64,000 nt of DNA from Archangium violaceum. Lineage in GTDB: Bacteria > Myxococcota > Myxococcia > Myxococcales > Myxococcaceae. The number at the start of each line of letters is the position of its first letter. Within the stretch, counting starts at the first letter, position 1. The position numbers were made by a program, and so were the translations under genes. The stretch lies in contig NZ_CP069396.1 in the NCBI RefSeq assembly GCF_016887565.1, positions 2,693,001 through 2,757,000 of the forward strand, read 5' to 3'. Under the pieces are notes generated by a model. The model saw nothing but the letters and a program-made list of their open reading frames with translations, was not told the DNA's origin and made no database searches. This document shows, one piece after another, positions 42,614-51,782 of this stretch.

Positions 42614-43789
42614 TCAGCGCCGGGCGCCGGCAGGGAGGGGAGCGGTGGCTCCGAGCTTCTGGGCCATCCAGTCGCCGAAGCGCGGGATGAAGTCCGCGAA
42701 GTAGTTGGTGCTCACATGCCGCTCACGGGGATAGGAGATGAGCTCGAATCCACCCCGGGCCCAGTCCTTGAAACGCTTGCAGGCGACGAAGGGGAAGACG
42801 TTGTCCTGCTCGCCATGGATGCACAGCAGCGGGGCGGTGAGGGCGGGGGCGTCGTTCAAGTGCAGACGCTCACGGGCCAGGAGGTTCATCGCCTCGTCGT
42901 CCTTCTGCTTGAAGACGAAGCGGAAGTCCGTGCGAACCCGGGGGTTGATGCTCAGGTAGTTCTCGAGGTCGAAGGTGCCGGCCAGATTGATGCAGGCCTT
43001 GATGTCCTGGGGGTGGAAGGCCGCCGCCCGGCTGGCCAGATATCCGCCGTAGCTCACCCCGAAGATGCCGATCCGGTTCAGGTCGATGCCACTGTTGCCG
43101 CGCATCTTCCGCAGCACGGCTCCCACCACGTGCTCGAAGTCGGGCGTCAGCGGCTCCACGCCGATGAGCTCACCCTGGCCAGGGCCGTCGAAGAGCATCA
43201 CCGCCATGCCCCGCGCCAGGAACGTCTGGGCGAACACGAAGAGCTCGACCTCCTTGGCCGAGTCCAGACCATTGACGAGGATGACGCAGGGGTGGGGGCC
43301 CGGGGTGGCCGGGCGCATGAAGTAGGCCGGCAGGGCGTGGCCCTTGTACGCCACGGTGAGCGGCTCCGTGGGGTACTCCAGATAGGGGATGGCCCGGTGG
43401 AAGACGCGGGTGACCCACATGCGCGTCTCGTGCTTGAGTGGCGGGTTGTCGAAGTACATGAACTCCGCGAAGTGGCCGGCGGCCGCGGCCTTGAGCAGCC
43501 ATTGCCGGGCCGTGAGGTGGTGGCCCGCGGCCAGGGCCTTCTCCGCGGACTGCTCGTAGTCCTTCCCGAGCTTCAGCCAACGGTCATGCCAGTCCCGCCA
43601 GTCGACCTTGCCCGGGGCGCCGGGCTTGAAGCCCTCCAGCGCGATGGTGGCGTCTCCCCAGTCCAGCCCGGCGAAGACCAGGCGCGTGAAGAACGCCTCC
43701 CAGGCGTGGAAGGCTTCCACTGGAAGGCTCCGGGTCTGCGGGAGCTCGTTCGATACGGACTGGCCAGGGTCTTTCGCCACGTTCTGCAT
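42614..43789 (-). CDS. FrsA/AntI-like alpha/beta hydrolase in the PKS operon
   Basis: The 391-residue hydrolase has a 150-residue helical cap and then the catalytic fold. The nucleophile is Ser246 (FGVSYGGYLAS), the acid is probably Asp329 (HGEQDNVFP), and the base is His358 (RERHVSTN). Oxyanion-side residues are in LVNGLDS. The cap-plus-fold plan is that of FrsA/DUF1100 esterases and of AntI, the hydrolase of the Photorhabdus anthraquinone cluster that trims and releases the chain. I infer a similar chain-shortening or release function. AAGGAG precedes the start. It is the fourth gene of the operon. Confidence 0.88.
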   Translation of the reverse strand: MQNVAKDPGQSVSNELPQTRSLPVEAFHAWEAFFTRLVFAGLDWGDATIALEGFKPGAPGKVDWRDWHDRWLKLGKDYEQSAEKALAAGHHLTARQWLLKAAAAGHFAEFMYFDNPPLKHETRMWVTRVFHRAIPYLEYPTEPLTVAYKGHALPAYFMRPATPGPHPCVILVNGLDSAKEVELFVFAQTFLARGMAVMLFDGPGQGELIGVEPLTPDFEHVVGAVLRKMRGNSGIDLNRIGIFGVSYGGYLASRAAAFHPQDIKACINLAGTFDLENYLSINPRVRTDFRFVFKQKDDEAMNLLARERLHLNDAPALTAPLLCIHGEQDNVFPFVACKRFKDWARGGFELISYPRERHVSTNYFADFIPRFGDWMAQKLGATAPLPAGARR

Positions 43790-43827
43790 GTGATGGTGCT
43801 CCTTGAAGGTGAGGCGGGTGGAGGTTG

Positions 43828-44274
43828 TTACTGGCGCTCGGCCCAGTCCTTGAGGTGCGTGAGCACCTGCGCGGTGTTGGAGTAGACGTTCCGCCCCAGC
43901 TCCTCCCGGGCCTGCACGGTGGGCTGCGCCGGCTCGAAAGTGTGGATGACCACCAGCTTGGAGCCACCCTCACAGGGCTCGACGCTCCAGGTGCCGTGCA
44001 TTCCAGCGAACTGGGGCGGCACGGTGATCATCTTGAACTGGATGTGCTGACGCTCGTGCGCATAGTGGCGGTGCGAGCGGATGGTGTTGGTGCCGAAGGC
44101 GTTGCGGACCGTCATCTCCATGATGACCTCTCGCGTGTCCGCGCCCACCGCGCTCTGCTTCACCGACAGACAGGTGGGGAAGACCTGGGGCCAGGACTCC
44201 ACCTGCGTACAGCAGCGATAGACGATGTCGGGGGTCTGCTTGATGATGATCTCGTTCTTGACGGAGGTTTCCAT
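43828..44274 (-). CDS. single-domain SRPBCC cyclase/aromatase
   Basis: The 148-residue protein has one START/SRPBCC domain (VYRCCTQVESWPQVFPTCLSV, then YAHERQHIQFKM). It shares its opening pattern with the halves of the two-domain aromatase/cyclase, suggesting duplication from the same ancestor. Its likely role is folding or aromatising a later ring. ATG 44274 was chosen; an in-frame ATG at 44319 would add 15 residues. It is 38 bases ahead of the hydrolase and 91 bases behind the membrane protein gene. Confidence 0.87.
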   Translation of the reverse strand: METSVKNEIIIKQTPDIVYRCCTQVESWPQVFPTCLSVKQSAVGADTREVIMEMTVRNAFGTNTIRSHRHYAHERQHIQFKMITVPPQFAGMHGTWSVEPCEGGSKLVVIHTFEPAQPTVQAREELGRNVYSNTAQVLTHLKDWAERQ

Positions 44275-44365
44275 GGCGGATTCCGGGAGTGGCTCTCCCC
44301 ATCCGCCGGCTGGCGGCAACGAGGAGAGGAGGTGGGTTCGAGGCGAAAGACGGTCGCGGCTGGGA

Positions 44366-44824
44366 CTACTCGATTCTGGAAGTCTGGCGGGGGATGAGCC
44401 TGCCGCTCAGATTGAAGCCATCCCGCATCATCAGGGTGAGCAGGTAGATGTTGGTTGCCCCCGCGAGGATTTCCACGAGCTGGAGCACCGTGAACAGCGT
44501 GCCGAAGGAGCCACGTAGCGCCAGCATGTAGAGCGTGATGGCCAGGGGGGTCAGCACCAGAAATCCATTGGAGGCGATGAACCGCATCCGGGCCTGCTTC
44601 TTCTGGATGAGGGCGCTCTTGCGGTTGGCGGCCAGCGAGCGCCCCACCGCCGCCGTCGCGATCATGCAGGGAACCGCGAAGACGAGCGCATAGGCGATGT
44701 AGCGTTTGGCGGCGAGGATCCAATCCGTCCTGCCCGAGAGCTCGACGATGCTGGACGTGATGAAGAAGCTCAGGATGAGGAGGAGCGCGGTCGTGCCGAG
44801 GATGGCGTGGATGCGGTTCTTCAT
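44366..44824 (-). CDS. four-helix membrane protein of unknown function, second gene of the PKS operon
   Basis: The 152-residue protein has four membrane helices (about residues 8-25, 42-62, 85-105 and 112-133) with a basic loop between helices 2 and 3 (RSLAANRKSALIQKKQARMR). I recognise no family. It could help export the product, tether the enzyme complex to the membrane, or act as a sensor. The last is suggested by its position right after the promoter, but nothing in the sequence proves it. Ten bases separate it from the small gene upstream. Confidence 0.7.
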   Translation of the reverse strand: MKNRIHAILGTTALLLILSFFITSSIVELSGRTDWILAAKRYIAYALVFAVPCMIATAAVGRSLAANRKSALIQKKQARMRFIASNGFLVLTPLAITLYMLALRGSFGTLFTVLQLVEILAGATNIYLLTLMMRDGFNLSGRLIPRQTSRIE

Positions 44825-44834
44825 GTCGTGGCGC

Positions 44835-45032
44835 TCACTGTCCCTTGTGCGTGCCGTCGCTCTCGAGGCCGGCGGCCGGCGGGACCTGCTGTTTCAGATC
44901 ATTGATGACGAAATCGAGGATCTCGTTGGCGACAGCGATGATCTGTTGCGCTGTGTAGCCATTGTCCCTCAATTGCAGGATGAATCCTCGGACGGTGCTC
45001 TCGGAGTTGTGAGACTTTGCCATGGCCAGCAT
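44835..45032 (-). CDS. 65-residue protein of unknown function, first gene of the PKS operon
   Basis: A short acidic/polar protein (MLAMAKSHNSESTVRGFI...) with a helical middle (YTAQQIIAVANEILDFVINDL). It has no signal or membrane segment. There are two ATGs: 45032 and 45023. It is the first coding region after the sigma-54 promoter and the MarR-type operator, so its expression is under direct control. The role is unknown; a helper for folding or assembly of the PKS, or a leader-type regulator, is possible. It ends ten bases before the membrane protein gene. Confidence 0.6.
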   Translation of the reverse strand: MLAMAKSHNSESTVRGFILQLRDNGYTAQQIIAVANEILDFVINDLKQQVPPAAGLESDGTHKGQ

Positions 45033-45163
45033 GTGAACTTTCTGTGAACCGGTAACGCCGGATGGAGAGGGCGTGCGCGGAGGTGCTCACACGTCAGGCT
45101 TTTGACGTGTTGATGGCTTTTGAGAACGTGAGAGAGTGGAGAAGTCCGCTCTCACTGATTTTT

Positions 45164-45177
45164 ATTGTGCAGACAAT
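45164..45177. promoter_or_regulatory. MarR-type operator before the PKS operon
   Basis: ATTGTGCAGACAAT is an inverted repeat (ATTGT-GCAG-ACAAT). It lies about 21-34 bases after the transcription start predicted from the sigma-54 site, where a bound repressor could block elongation. The same motif, TTGTGCGGACAA, recurs at 46253-46264 next to the MarR gene, and a looser copy is at 46206-46217. Confidence 0.65.
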
Positions 45178-45207
45178 CATACCGCTTGGCAATGCTGTTT
45201 TCTTTTG

Positions 45208-45223
45208 TGCAACGCGGGTGCCA
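45208..45223 (-). promoter_or_regulatory. sigma-54 (-24/-12) promoter of the PKS operon
   Basis: On the minus strand the sequence reads TGGCACCCGCGTTGCA. This matches the sigma-54 consensus TGGCAC-N5-TTGCA at every conserved position, with GG and GC separated by ten bases. Transcription should start near 45197, giving a leader of about 165 bases before the first gene at 45032. Promoters of this class need an NtrC-type activator, and one is encoded at 30538-31899. Confidence 0.8.
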
Positions 45224-45280
45224 GCTTCGGGAGATCCTCAAGTCGCCTGGAATGCTAGGAGTGGGAGGAGTTGGGGTGTG

Positions 45281-45341
45281 GCGTCTCCGCGCAGATGTTT
45301 CGTTTCGCGGTTGGAGACCAGCAAAATTTGCGTCTCTCCGC
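45281..45341. promoter_or_regulatory. repeats placed like upstream activator sites
   Basis: GCGTCTCCGC (45281-45290) recurs as GCGTCTCTCCGC (45330-45341), and GCGGTTGGAGAC (45307-45318) is a partial inverted copy. They lie roughly 85-145 bases upstream of the predicted sigma-54 start, where enhancer-binding proteins usually bind. Confidence 0.4.
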
Positions 45342-45478
45342 TTTGGGAGTCTTTGATTTGAGAGTCAATCCCGGGTGATGGTGCACGGCTGTCAGGATTC
45401 AGCCGGCGGCGGCTATCAGTCAGGATTTGAGGGGGAGCTCACGCCCGGGCAGCGGGCGGAGGGGTGTTCCGTCTTCCA

Positions 45479-45805
45479 TCAACCGGCGCGGTGTCGGAGG
45501 ATTGCCTCGGCGATGCGCGTGCGCTCTTCGGGCGTCAGGGCGCGGGTCTTCTCCACCATGGGCTTCATCGCCTCGAAACCTTCCGGGGAGACCCGCGGAG
45601 CGCTCTTCCCCTCGAGGAACTGGACGAGCTCTTCCCGCGAGGAGTAGTGCGTCGAGATGAGGCGGAGGGAGGGGCCCAGTCCCTCGGTGGACGGCGTGTG
45701 GCACGAGGAACATCCATGTTTCGCGAGCACGGTGTCCGGTGCCTCGCATCCCACGAGGAGCCAGGCGGCGAGGAGTGCCGTCGGCAGCGTGGCGGTGTCC
45801 TTCAT
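45479..45805 (-). CDS. small lipoprotein cytochrome c
   Basis: The 108-residue protein has a lipoprotein signal (LLAAWLLVGCEAP). A single heme-binding motif CSSCH follows directly after (KHGCSSCHTP), and MKPMVEKTRALT could supply the methionine ligand. It is a small mono-heme electron carrier anchored in the periplasm. Its start overlaps the stop of the DoxX-type gene by four bases (ATGA), so they are co-translated. The pair is transcribed from the region with two MarR-type operators. Confidence 0.83.
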   Translation of the reverse strand: MKDTATLPTALLAAWLLVGCEAPDTVLAKHGCSSCHTPSTEGLGPSLRLISTHYSSREELVQFLEGKSAPRVSPEGFEAMKPMVEKTRALTPEERTRIAEAILRHRAG

Positions 45806-46182
45806 GCGGCCACCATCAGCGCCCAGCGCTGCCGGTAACGCCAGAGCAGGAACAGCTCGCAGGAGACGAGGAAGAGGGCCATGACCATTCCCGGCCCCGT
45901 CTTCGCGAGCAGCAGCAGGTAGAGCGCGATGTTGGTGATCACCGGGGCCAGGATGGCCACGCTGATGGGAATGTACCGTCCGGACAACAGCAGGGCTCCC
46001 CCCATGACCTCGATGACTCCCAGGAGCGGCCACATGTATCCGCTGGTCATCAGGGCCGCGATGAACGTGGCGGCCTCTGGCGGCACGGGGGGGGTTGGCA
46101 TGAACGGGTAGAACTTGCTCGCTCCGAAGAGCACGAATACCGCCCCCATCAGCCACCGGACCACGACTTCCAATCGCTGCAT
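45802..46182 (-). CDS. DoxX-like membrane protein
   Basis: The 126-residue protein has four membrane helices. VVRWLMGAVFVLFGASKFYPF, then GYMWPLLGVIEVMGGALLL and NIALYLLLLAKTGPG match the DoxX/DoxD-like group. These proteins are linked to quinone-dependent oxidation and redox defence. ATG 46182 follows AAGGGGG; a longer reading frame is unlikely. It is the first gene after the divergent MarR promoter. Regulation by MarR, together with the polyketide operon, would make sense if the product is a quinone. Confidence 0.75.
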   Translation of the reverse strand: MQRLEVVVRWLMGAVFVLFGASKFYPFMPTPPVPPEAATFIAALMTSGYMWPLLGVIEVMGGALLLSGRYIPISVAILAPVITNIALYLLLLAKTGPGMVMALFLVSCELFLLWRYRQRWALMVAA

Positions 46183-46205
46183 GTCGACCCCCTTACATTG
46201 TATTG

Positions 46206-46217
46206 TTGCTCGGACAA
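46206..46217. promoter_or_regulatory. MarR-type operator, looser copy
   Basis: TTGCTCGGACAA matches 9 of 12 positions of the TTGTGCGGACAA copy downstream. Extended, it forms GTTG-N6-CAAC. It lies 24 bases before the DoxX start on the minus strand, so it could repress that operon. Confidence 0.45.
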
Positions 46218-46252
46218 CTATACGGAGAGGGGAGGGGAGGGGCAAGATTCAA

Positions 46253-46264
46253 TTGTGCGGACAA
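46253..46264. promoter_or_regulatory. MarR-type operator before the MarR gene
   Basis: TTGTGCGGACAA differs by one base from the core TTGTGCAGACAA found before the PKS operon. It lies 26 bases upstream of the preferred MarR start, suitable for autorepression. Confidence 0.6.
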
Positions 46265-46290
46265 GTGTTTCTGGATAGATGGAGCCGGTC

Positions 46291-46803
46291 ATGTGGCACG
46301 ACAAGGAGAATCGGCGACCCCCTCGATTGGCGCCACCGGCGCGACCGGGCATCATCGATGCGGAGGACGCCGTGGAACTGAACGACCAGCTTGGATACAA
46401 CCTCTATCGCGCAGCGCTCTTGTTCCGTCGAGAGCTCATCCGAGCTTTGAGGGAGCACGACCTCACGCCCGAGCAGTGGCAGACCCTTGCATCCCTCTGG
46501 GCGCACGGCCCGCTGTCTCCCTCGGAGATCGCTCGCGTGACCCTGCAGGATCTCCCCTCCATCTCCCGGATGCTCTCCCGCATGGAGAAGCGAGGGTGGG
46601 TTGGCAGGGTGGAGGATCCGAAGGACGGGCGTTCGTTCCGTGTGGAGCTCACACGGGAGGGGAGCCATCTGCAGACCATCCTGCCTCCCCTCATCTTCGA
46701 GCACTTCGAGGAGGTGCTCGACGGATTCCCCGAGACGCGTCGCCGGAAGCTCCTGGAGCTCCTCCGCGAGCTCCGGCAGGTGCTGGGAGATCCAACCCCC
46801 TGA
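46291..46803 (+). CDS. MarR-family transcriptional regulator
   Basis: The 170-residue protein has the MarR winged-helix domain: LTPEQWQTLASLWAHGPLSPSEIARVTLQDLPSISRMLSR holds the recognition helix, and VEDPKDGRSFRVELT is the wing with the conserved DxRS-x-x-x-x-L-T pattern. ATG 46291 follows GGAG; ATG 46279 adds four residues. MarR proteins usually lose DNA binding when they bind phenolic or quinone ligands or are oxidised. Two matching operators flank its start and a third lies before the polyketide operon, so I infer that it represses both, possibly with the pathway product as inducer. Confidence 0.85.
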   Translation: MWHDKENRRPPRLAPPARPGIIDAEDAVELNDQLGYNLYRAALLFRRELIRALREHDLTPEQWQTLASLWAHGPLSPSEIARVTLQDLPSISRMLSRMEKRGWVGRVEDPKDGRSFRVELTREGSHLQTILPPLIFEHFEEVLDGFPETRRRKLLELLRELRQVLGDPTP

Positions 46804-46807
46804 GCCT

Positions 46808-49772
<2,965 letters not shown>

Positions 49773-49783
<11 letters not shown>

Positions 49784-49937
49784 GGCCGCTCCGGCGCGCG
49801 GCCCACGCTCCGAGTGCGATGACACCGAGCCACACGGCGAAGGGCTGGTACCAGGGCGCGCCCTCGCGCAGCCACAACTGGCGCAGCGGCGAGCCGAAGA
49901 GGAGCGCAGCCACGGTGAACACGAACAGCGAGAGCAT
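49773..49937 (-). CDS. small membrane protein overlapping the CbrA-like gene
   Basis: A 54-residue protein with two hydrophobic segments (MLSLFVFTVAALLFG and YQPFAVWLGVIALGAWA) and a short basic tail. Its stop lies 11 bases inside the kinase gene, so its translation is probably coupled to the kinase. A short overlapping gene, cbrX, occupies the same place in Pseudomonas. GGGGGGAC lies ten bases before ATG 49937; a start at 49973 is also in frame. The function is unknown, but a regulator of kinase amount is likely. Confidence 0.55.
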
Positions 49938-50038
49938 GGCCGGTTGTCCCCCCGGCTCCGAAGCGCGCTTCATCGGCTCCGAGCATAGCAGCGCACGGGC
50001 GGGAGCCGCGTTCCCGGAGCTGTTAGGCTGCGTCCGCC

Positions 50039-51085
50039 ATGTCCGCCTTCGTCCTGGGGGGGTCGGCGATCGTGCCGTCCCTCCTCCTGCTCTGGTACAT
50101 CCTCGCGCGCGACAAGAACCCCGAGCCCCGCTCGCTGCTGGTGAAGACGTTCCTGCTCGGGGTGTTCATCTGCCTCCCGGTGGCCCTGCTGGAGGAGGTC
50201 ATCCAGGGGCTGTTGCGGCCATGGCTCTCGGGCATGTGGCGGGCGGCCTGGCTGGAGGCCCTCTTCGTGGCCGCCATCCCCGAGGAGGTCTTCAAGTTCC
50301 TGGTGCTGTTCGGCTACGTGTGGCGCAAGCCCGCCTTCAACGAGCCGCTGGATGGCGTCGTCTATGGCGCCACCGCCTCGCTCGGCTTCGCCACGCTGGA
50401 GAACATCTTCTACGTGAGCGAGGGCGGCATGGGGGTCGCGCTGGCGCGTGCCCTGTCCTCGGTCCCGGCCCATGCCTTCTTCGGCGTGGTGATGGGCGCC
50501 CATACCGGCCGGGCGCGGTTCTGCGAGACGGAATCCGAGCGCTTCAGGCTCCTGTCCACGGGCCTGATTGGCGCCATCGCGCTGCATGCCGCCTACGATG
50601 CCGTCCTGCTCACCCGCAGCGAGTTCGTCCTGCTGATGCCCGTGGTGCTGTTCGTCACCGTGTTCTGGGGGCGGAGGCTCTACAAGCGGCTCCAGGCCGA
50701 GCAGGTTCGTGTCCTCCCCGAGGTCACCGAGCAGATCCTCGTGCCGGAGTGGATGCGCGCGGCGGGCGGCATGGGTAGAGCGCTCCCGGCGGATCCATCG
50801 GTCCCCTCCACCGGGCTGGTTCAGATTCCTCTCGAGCCTCCAGTTGTCGAGCGCACCTGGTGGTCGTGGTGCAAGCTCATCCTCGGCGGGCTGGGGCTCT
50901 CCTTCAGCTCGTTCGTGCTGCTCGGTGCGTCCATGGGGGTCTCCGGGTGGAAGACACCGTGGGGCCTCGCGGAGATCGTCTCCTTGGGAGTGGTCCTCCT
51001 GATGGTCGGGCTGCCGTCGGTGGGCTCCTTCCTCATCTTCCGCTCGGGGCTTCGTGGCCCCTTCGCTCCGGCTCGCGGGCCCTGA
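50039..51085 (+). CDS. PrsW-family membrane protease
   Basis: The 348-residue protein has about nine membrane helices. The PrsW signature is visible: FVAAIPEEVFKFLVL with the two catalytic glutamates, then NEPLDGVVYGATASLGFATLEN and the histidine block VPAHAFFGVVMGAHTG. PrsW-type proteases cut anti-sigma factors or other membrane proteins within the membrane. A cytoplasmic linker follows, and further helices end at residue 340. Its 3' end overlaps the convergent DUF488 gene by 53 bases. No anti-sigma gene lies nearby. Confidence 0.85.
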   Translation: MSAFVLGGSAIVPSLLLLWYILARDKNPEPRSLLVKTFLLGVFICLPVALLEEVIQGLLRPWLSGMWRAAWLEALFVAAIPEEVFKFLVLFGYVWRKPAFNEPLDGVVYGATASLGFATLENIFYVSEGGMGVALARALSSVPAHAFFGVVMGAHTGRARFCETESERFRLLSTGLIGAIALHAAYDAVLLTRSEFVLLMPVVLFVTVFWGRRLYKRLQAEQVRVLPEVTEQILVPEWMRAAGGMGRALPADPSVPSTGLVQIPLEPPVVERTWWSWCKLILGGLGLSFSSFVLLGASMGVSGWKTPWGLAEIVSLGVVLLMVGLPSVGSFLIFRSGLRGPFAPARGP

Positions 51086-51677
51086 GCGTCTCGGATGGCT
51101 CCGGCTCGCCCCCGGGGTAGAGCACCTCCCGGCCATGCAGCACCGCGAAGGGTGTGAGCTCGTGAGGGGCCGCGCGGGTACGGCTGGTGATGTGCCGCGC
51201 CACCACGCCCCGGGCGTACAGTGCATCCGCCACGAGCGAACGGTGGCAGCGCCAGCGCACCGCCTCGGCGCACATCAGGGCCAACGGACCGTCTGGCGTG
51301 AGCTCCCGTAGTTCTTCGAGCCCTCGTGCGAACTCGTCGGTCTGCATGTAGTCCGCGTAGCCCCGGAAGCTGGCATTGCGCCACGCGGAGTTGGGGGAGT
51401 CCTTGTGCGCGCGCCGCAGGCCTCCGAGCCTTGGTAGGTGCACGTAATGGATGTCCTCTTTAGCGAGTGTTTTCGGCAGCGTGTCCTGGTTGAACTGGGG
51501 GTTCGTTCGCGAGCGCGGCACCGTGCGGATGTCCACGAGCGTCCGGATTCCGTGGGCCCGTAGCAGCTCCACCAGTTCCTCCGCCGAGCGCGTGGAGTGG
51601 CCCACCGTGTAGATGTCCGCCTTTCCCCAACCCGGTGCTTTCCGTTTCCGCTGCTCCGTGCCCCGCTTCGTGCCCAT
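51033..51677 (-). CDS. DUF488 family protein
   Basis: The 214-residue protein has the DUF488 blocks: YTVGHSTRSAEELVELL near the N-terminus, VDIRTVPRSRTNPQFN, and a cysteine-containing LMCAEAVRWRCHRSLVA segment typical of the family. The function of this family is not known; it may bind nucleic acids or metals. ATG 51677 follows a Pro/Ser-rich short stretch; a longer frame upstream runs through the palindromic repeat at 51733-51766 and is rejected. The 3' end overlaps the PrsW gene by 53 bases. Confidence 0.82.
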   Translation of the reverse strand: MGTKRGTEQRKRKAPGWGKADIYTVGHSTRSAEELVELLRAHGIRTLVDIRTVPRSRTNPQFNQDTLPKTLAKEDIHYVHLPRLGGLRRAHKDSPNSAWRNASFRGYADYMQTDEFARGLEELRELTPDGPLALMCAEAVRWRCHRSLVADALYARGVVARHITSRTRAAPHELTPFAVLHGREVLYPGGEPEPSETLRAREPERRGHEAPSGR

Positions 51678-51732
51678 TGGTGGGTTCCCCTGGCCAGAAG
51701 GTGGGCACGGGGACGCACGAGGGGAAGCAAAT

Positions 51733-51766
51733 ACCCTCACCCCAGCCCTCTCCCAGAGGGAGAGGG
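51733..51766. repeat. 34-bp palindromic repeat, copy B, between genes
   Basis: The plus strand reads ACCCTCACCCCAGCCCTCTC and continues with CCAGAGGGAGAGGG. Read from the other strand it matches the copy at 11350-11383 at 31 of 34 positions. It lies between the SAM hydrolase stop and the DUF488 start, both minus strand, and can form a hairpin (CTCTCCC/GGGAGAG). Such elements are often dispersed in proteobacterial genomes and may be transposase-linked (REP-like). Confidence 0.85.
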
Positions 51767-51782
51767 AGCTTGCGACAGTGGG

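Larger units (their letters stand above)
32116..45032 (-). other. type II polyketide synthase operon (14 genes)
   Basis: Fourteen minus-strand genes run without a gap longer than 100 bases from 45032 to 32116; KS-alpha and the chain-length factor overlap by four bases. The set contains minimal PKS (KS-alpha, KS-beta, ACP), a dedicated AcpS-type phosphopantetheinyl transferase, a C-9 type ketoreductase, three cyclase or aromatase proteins, an alpha/beta hydrolase, an amidotransferase, a flavoenzyme and an SDR. There is no malonyl transferase, CoA ligase, starter KSIII or exporter, so malonyl-ACP must come from fatty acid synthesis. The expected product is an aromatic polyketide, possibly an anthraquinone-like or naphthoquinone-like pigment, modified by oxidation and amidation. 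One sigma-54 promoter (45208-45223) precedes it. Confidence 0.8.
45033..45478. promoter_or_regulatory. 446-base intergenic region controlling the PKS operon
   Basis: This is the only gap above 300 bases between genes. It is clearly less GC-rich than the rest of the window. From the operon side outwards it holds a leader of about 165 bases, a 14-bp MarR-type operator (45164-45177), a sigma-54 promoter (45208-45223), and direct and inverted repeats that may be activator sites (45281-45341). The outer 100 bases up to the cytochrome gene show nothing that I recognise. Confidence 0.7.
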
